Assembly: GCA_041649995.1 (NCBI GenBank)
Contig: JBAZMA010000004.1
Coordinates: 62,001 to 126,000 of the forward strand
Origin: JBAZMA01 sp041649995
GTDB taxonomy: Bacteria > Omnitrophota > Gorgyraeia > Velamenicoccales > Velamenicoccaceae
Direction: 5' to 3'
Length of the DNA: 64,000 bases
Part shown: positions 60,833 through 64,000 of the stretch, in pieces
Position numbering within the stretch: the stretch's first letter is position 1
Layout of the letters: every line of letters begins with the position of its first letter
Position numbers and translations under genes: made by a program
The notes under the pieces: model-generated
Databases searched by the model: none
What the model saw: only the letters and a program-made list of their open reading frames with translations
Told to the model about the DNA's origin: nothing

Positions 60833-61105
60833 TTAAACTTCTTCCTCCTCGGAGTCGGAAACCGTATCCTCCTCAACCATCGCAAGGACAGCCCCTACCC
60901 CAACCACTTCACCCTCATGGGCCACAACCTGGGTCAAAGTCCCTGAACAGGGCGCCGGCACATTAAAAACGGCCTTATCTGTCGACACTTCCACCAGATC
61001 GCTGCCTTCGACAACCGTCGCTCCCTCTTCCGCGTACCAGTACGAAATCGTCGCCTTGGCGATCCCTTCTCCTAATTCAGGCAAATAAACTTTTACGGTG
61101 CTCAT
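60833..61105 (-). CDS. Stand-alone lipoyl-domain protein
   Basis: A 90-residue biotinyl/lipoyl domain: VYLPELGEGIAKATISYW, then VEVSTDKAVFNVPAPCSGTL with the lipoylated Lys in STDKA, and a very acidic tail (SDSEEEEV). This is the E2-type lipoyl domain without the catalytic domain. It lies beside lipB and lpdA, so it is probably a free swinging-arm carrier of a 2-oxoacid dehydrogenase-type complex or a storage form. Confidence 0.85.
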   Translation of the reverse strand: MSTVKVYLPELGEGIAKATISYWYAEEGATVVEGSDLVEVSTDKAVFNVPAPCSGTLTQVVAHEGEVVGVGAVLAMVEEDTVSDSEEEEV

Positions 61106-61131
61106 CGCTGAAAGCCTCCCGGCTAAAGTTG

Positions 61132-61818
61132 TCAGTCTTCAGGCTCGCGCAAAAATTCATCGAAAGAACCTTTCTCGCAAACCAATTGTTTGATATTTTC
61201 AACTATCATATCACAAATTTTTTTAAAGGAAATCTCATCTTTAAAAAAATTGCTCATCGTGCCGACTTTCAGATCAAGCCCGCAGGGCCGGATCAATGAA
61301 AACGGATCAATATCGACGCTGATATTCAGGGATATTCCGTGGTAAGTGACCCAATTCCTGACACCGATCCCTATAAATCCCACTTTATACGGACCGACCC
61401 AGACGCCGGTCATGCCTTGTCTTCTGTAGGCATTCAATCCGAAGTTCTCTCTCAAGGGCCTGATCACGGATTCCTCAAGCAGCCTTAGAAAAAAATGCAG
61501 GTCTTTCTTCAGGCCTTTGAGGTCAAAAACAGGATAAAATACCGCCTGTCCCGGGCCGTGATAGGTCACATCCCCGCCGCGGTCGGTGAGGCAGAATTCG
61601 ATCCCTCTTTCCCGGATAGCTTTTTCGGAAACCAGAAGGCTGGATTTTTTGGAAGCGCGGCCGAAGGTGATGACCGGCGGATGCTCGCAGACGATCAACG
61701 TATCGCAGGAATTTCCGCAAGTAACTTCCCTGTGGACCTTCCTCTGGACATCCATGGCCCGGGCATATTCAATCAGGCCTAGATTTAACACCGATAAGGG
61801 GCGCTCGGGGAATGTCAT
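61132..61818 (-). CDS. lipB: Octanoyl-[acyl carrier protein] transferase LipB
   Basis: A 228-residue LipB that moves octanoyl from ACP to lipoyl domains. Motifs: GRASKKSSLLVSE, DRGGDVTYHGPGQAVFYPVFDLK (catalytic Lys region further on), GVRNWVTYHGISLNI, and the catalytic Cys in IRPCGLDLKVGTM. Its substrate ACP may be the neighbouring one; its target is the adjacent lipoyl domain. Confidence 0.93.
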   Translation of the reverse strand: MTFPERPLSVLNLGLIEYARAMDVQRKVHREVTCGNSCDTLIVCEHPPVITFGRASKKSSLLVSEKAIRERGIEFCLTDRGGDVTYHGPGQAVFYPVFDLKGLKKDLHFFLRLLEESVIRPLRENFGLNAYRRQGMTGVWVGPYKVGFIGIGVRNWVTYHGISLNISVDIDPFSLIRPCGLDLKVGTMSNFFKDEISFKKICDMIVENIKQLVCEKGSFDEFLREPED

Positions 61819-61852
61819 GACTTCAAGGGAATTGTAGGCTAAAAAGACGGGT

Positions 61853-63115
61853 TCAAAAAACCCGCGCGATCTCGCCGACGATTTCGCTTAAGCTGGGATG
61901 GGCAAAAATCGTCTTTTGAAGTTCCGAAATGCGGATCTTATTCCTGATGATGACCGAAAATAGATTCACGAGCTCTGAAGCCTCAAGCCCGACAATGGTC
62001 GCGCCCAGAATAATATTCTTCTTTTTGTCGACGACAACTTTCACGAATCCCTGCGTGTCGCCCAAAACATGGGCCATTCCCACGGAAAGATAATGAATGG
62101 TTTTGGCCTGATAATCCGTGCCGAAGGCCCTGGCCTCTTCTTCGCTTAATCCCACGCTGGCCGCTTCCGGCACGGTAAAGGCGCTGCTGGGAATAGCCCT
62201 GTAGTCCCTGTTCTCCGGCCTGCCGAACATATTGCGCACAGCGAGTTCGCCCTCATAGGCGGCCACGTGAGCCAGCATATAGCCGCCCAGGATGTCTCCT
62301 GCCGCGTAAACATTCTTCGTGCCTGTGGCGAGCCTCAGATCCGCCCATACCGATTTCTTTTCCATTTTGATAAGGCAGGACGGCCCCCGGGAATCCTCAA
62401 AACGGCAGCCCCTGCCGATGGCGATCAAAACTTTTTCAAAATTATCCACAGGAAGCTGGTCTAAGGATGTTTTCAATAAAACCTTGATGCCCTGCTTCTG
62501 AAACGCCGGTAAAAGCTTTTTGCCGAGTTCCGGATCCATCGTCGGCAGAAGGCGGTCCTGAAGCTCAATGATCGTCACATCCGCCCCCAGACGACGGAAA
62601 ATCGACGCGAACTCGCACCCGATGAAACCCCCTCCGACAATCGCAAGCGTTTGCGGCAAAACATCCCATTCGAGAACATCATCGCTGGACACAAACTTTT
62701 TGCGGTCAAAGGGAAATTGAGGCAGGTCCTTGGGGGAAGACCCTGTGGCCAGAAGAACATATCTGGAAGAAATTTCCCCCCTGCCTTCCGCCAGGACTTT
62801 TCCGGGGCCTAAAAGGACGGCGTGGGCCGCCACAAGATCGATCTTGTGGTTTTTCAGCAAAAACAACAGCCCCTGGGAAAGTCGGCTGATAACTTCTTTT
62901 TTTCTTTTCTGAATATCGGGCAAAGCTACGCCCTTTTTGGATTCAGCGACAAAAACTTTGGCGGGAATGCACCCCCTGTTCAGGCAAGTCCCTCCGACCT
63001 CCCTTTCCTCCACCAGGCAAACGGATTTTCCCCGCTTCGCGGCGGCAAGAGCGGCGTTAAAACCGGCCCAGCCCGCGCCTATCACACACAGGTCATACGT
63101 CATTTTAACGGACAT
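61853..63115 (-). CDS. lpdA: Dihydrolipoamide dehydrogenase-like flavoprotein
   Basis: A 420-residue pyridine nucleotide-disulphide oxidoreductase. FAD site DLCVIGAGWAGFNAALAA, redox disulfide GGTCLNRGCIPAK, NAD site LAIVGGGFIGCEFASIF, FAD second site VYAAGDILGGYMLAHVA and C-terminal HPSLSEIVGE (His-Pro). It is about 40-50 residues shorter than typical E3 enzymes. It sits with lipB and the lipoyl domain, and with malate dehydrogenase. Confidence 0.88.
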   Translation of the reverse strand: MSVKMTYDLCVIGAGWAGFNAALAAAKRGKSVCLVEEREVGGTCLNRGCIPAKVFVAESKKGVALPDIQKRKKEVISRLSQGLLFLLKNHKIDLVAAHAVLLGPGKVLAEGRGEISSRYVLLATGSSPKDLPQFPFDRKKFVSSDDVLEWDVLPQTLAIVGGGFIGCEFASIFRRLGADVTIIELQDRLLPTMDPELGKKLLPAFQKQGIKVLLKTSLDQLPVDNFEKVLIAIGRGCRFEDSRGPSCLIKMEKKSVWADLRLATGTKNVYAAGDILGGYMLAHVAAYEGELAVRNMFGRPENRDYRAIPSSAFTVPEAASVGLSEEEARAFGTDYQAKTIHYLSVGMAHVLGDTQGFVKVVVDKKKNIILGATIVGLEASELVNLFSVIIRNKIRISELQKTIFAHPSLSEIVGEIARVF

Positions 63116-63130
63116 TGTTTTAAGGACGAT

Positions 63131-64000
63131 TTACAGGTTAAGAAAACGGATGGATTCCTTGATCGCCCGCGCGGATTCTTCCAGCGCCTTGAGCTCATCC
63201 TGTTCCAGGTCCAGAACCAGGGGCCTCTGGACACCGCCCGCGCCGATGACTGCGGGAAGACCGATCGCCACATCCCTCAAGCCGTACTCTCCGTCGAGAC
63301 ACAGGCTGACGGGGATCTCGCTGGCGTTCTCCTGAAGAATGGCTTTGACGATCTCAAAAATTGCGGCTGAAGGGGCGAAATAAGCGCTTCCGCTCCCATA
63401 AAGGGAAACGATTTCAGCGCCTCTTTTGCGCGTGCGTTCGACAAGCTCGGCGATCTGGCCGGGTTTGAGCATTTCCGACAAAGGCCTCCCGCGGACAGTG
63501 GAAAGCCTGGGAAGAGGAATCATCGTTTCTCCATGGCTGCCGATCACAAGGGCCTCCACCTGGTGAATTCCGACAAAAAGTTTCTGGGCGATCAAATTGG
63601 CGAACCGGGAAGAATCCAGGTTTACACCCATCCCGAAAACCCGCTGACGGGGAAAACCCGTTTTCTTGAAAGCAAGATACGTCATAACATCCAGGGGATT
63701 GCTGACCACGATGACGATGGCCTCCGGCGCGTGCTCGACAATGCCGCGGCAGACGTTCTCCATGATCCCGGCATTCTTGACCAGCAGGTCTTCCCTGGTC
63801 ATGCCCGGTTTTCTTGGCAGCCCCGCTGTCACAACCACGATCTCGGATTCCTTGATGGACGCCATATCGGACGTCCCCTCGATACGCGAATCCACCCCCA
63901 GGGCGTAGCGGCTGTCTTCCAGATCCGACGCCTTTGCCCTGGCGACATTTTCGACCACGTCCACCAAAACAACTTGGGCGAGACCGCTCTCGGCAATCCG
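63131..64000 (-). CDS. mdh: Malate dehydrogenase (5' partial)
   Basis: The frame is open to the window end, so the N-terminal Rossmann glycine motif is missing. Visible: IAESGLAQVVLVDVVENVA, VVTAGLPRKPGMTREDLL (Arg of malate dehydrogenases), VVSNPLDVMTYLA, and the catalytic His in GSHGETMIPLPR. The fold is that of the LDH/MDH type with PRKPGM, favouring malate dehydrogenase. It oxidises malate to oxaloacetate with NAD. Confidence 0.9.
   Translation of the reverse strand, partial: RIAESGLAQVVLVDVVENVARAKASDLEDSRYALGVDSRIEGTSDMASIKESEIVVVTAGLPRKPGMTREDLLVKNAGIMENVCRGIVEHAPEAIVIVVSNPLDVMTYLAFKKTGFPRQRVFGMGVNLDSSRFANLIAQKLFVGIHQVEALVIGSHGETMIPLPRLSTVRGRPLSEMLKPGQIAELVERTRKRGAEIVSLYGSGSAYFAPSAAIFEIVKAILQENASEIPVSLCLDGEYGLRDVAIGLPAVIGAGGVQRPLVLDLEQDELKALEESARAIKESIRFLNL

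Noticed and set aside
1..64000. tRNA, rRNA or CRISPR loci
   Set aside because: No conserved rRNA segments, no TTCGANNC-type tRNA arms in intergenic space and no regularly spaced repeats were seen by eye; a scan with tRNAscan or Infernal would be decisive.

Overview
The window carries about 57 protein genes and no rRNA, tRNA, CRISPR array or recognisable insertion sequence. The genes describe a Gram-negative bacterium: TolC/RND efflux, several outer-membrane beta-barrels, Sec signal peptides and lipoproteins, a type IV pilin-like protein, SpoVG, an exosortase-type acyltransferase and small DUF3568-like proteins. This mix, with moderate GC content in most of the window, would fit an uncultured lineage such as Omnitrophota or a related phylum. 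That placement is inference; no marker gene in the window proves it.

Region by region. (1) 1-960: the end of a thiol peroxidase fused to a pterin-carbinolamine dehydratase domain, and a glutaredoxin. (2) 1-10 kb, + strand: a carbohydrate locus with a six-hairpin glycosidase-like protein, an unknown protein and a YgjP-like metallopeptidase, then a trehalose operon (otsA, otsB, a small conserved protein, treT) behind a good sigma-70 promoter. (3) 10-18.6 kb, + strand: an AsmA/DUF3568-like membrane-anchored protein, a quinone methyltransferase, a prolyl-iminopeptidase-like hydrolase, small proteins, a PurF paralogue with a dead glutaminase site, a cold-shock protein with a structured leader followed by a DEAD-box helicase, a secreted protein and DNA polymerase IV.

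(4) 19.1-23.0 kb, - strand: four genes that look like a functional-amyloid (Fap-type) secretion system, namely a fibre protein with two imperfect repeats, a second fibre-like protein, a C39 peptidase and a beta-barrel with an N-terminal coiled coil. A PEP-CTERM-type acyltransferase lies just upstream. (5) 24-38 kb, - strand: a DUF5677 protein, a pilin-like protein, a secreted protein made of charged heptads, a MarR-controlled RND efflux operon with a PII-like companion, and a signalling group (MshEN domain, GAF-HD-GYP, large TPR/beta-barrel protein, response regulator).

(6) About 38-57.4 kb: an AT-rich accessory island. It holds a SpvB-domain protein, a 2 kb-residue RHS protein whose C-terminus looks like a phospholipase A2 toxin, a small membrane protein that is probably its immunity factor, an XRE-cupin regulator, and a set of palindromic GTTCCATTTATGGAA-type sites in front of both transcription units that suggests a small regulon. 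Sensor kinases and an acyl-ACP-reductase-like gene follow. The composition changes inside fabF near 57,420, which suggests a recombination joint. (7) 56.4-60.7 kb, - strand: a dedicated type II fatty-acid/polyketide-like operon (catalytically dead ketosynthase partner, FabG, ACP, FabZ, active ketosynthase, acyl-ACP-reductase-like protein). (8) 60.8-64 kb, - strand: a free lipoyl domain, LipB, dihydrolipoamide dehydrogenase and malate dehydrogenase (cut by the window end), pointing to 2-oxoacid dehydrogenase or glycine-cleavage metabolism.

The strongest candidates for something new are the amyloid-like operon, the RHS-PLA2 toxin with its immunity protein and operator regulon, and the ketosynthase pair coupled to an acyl-ACP reductase.
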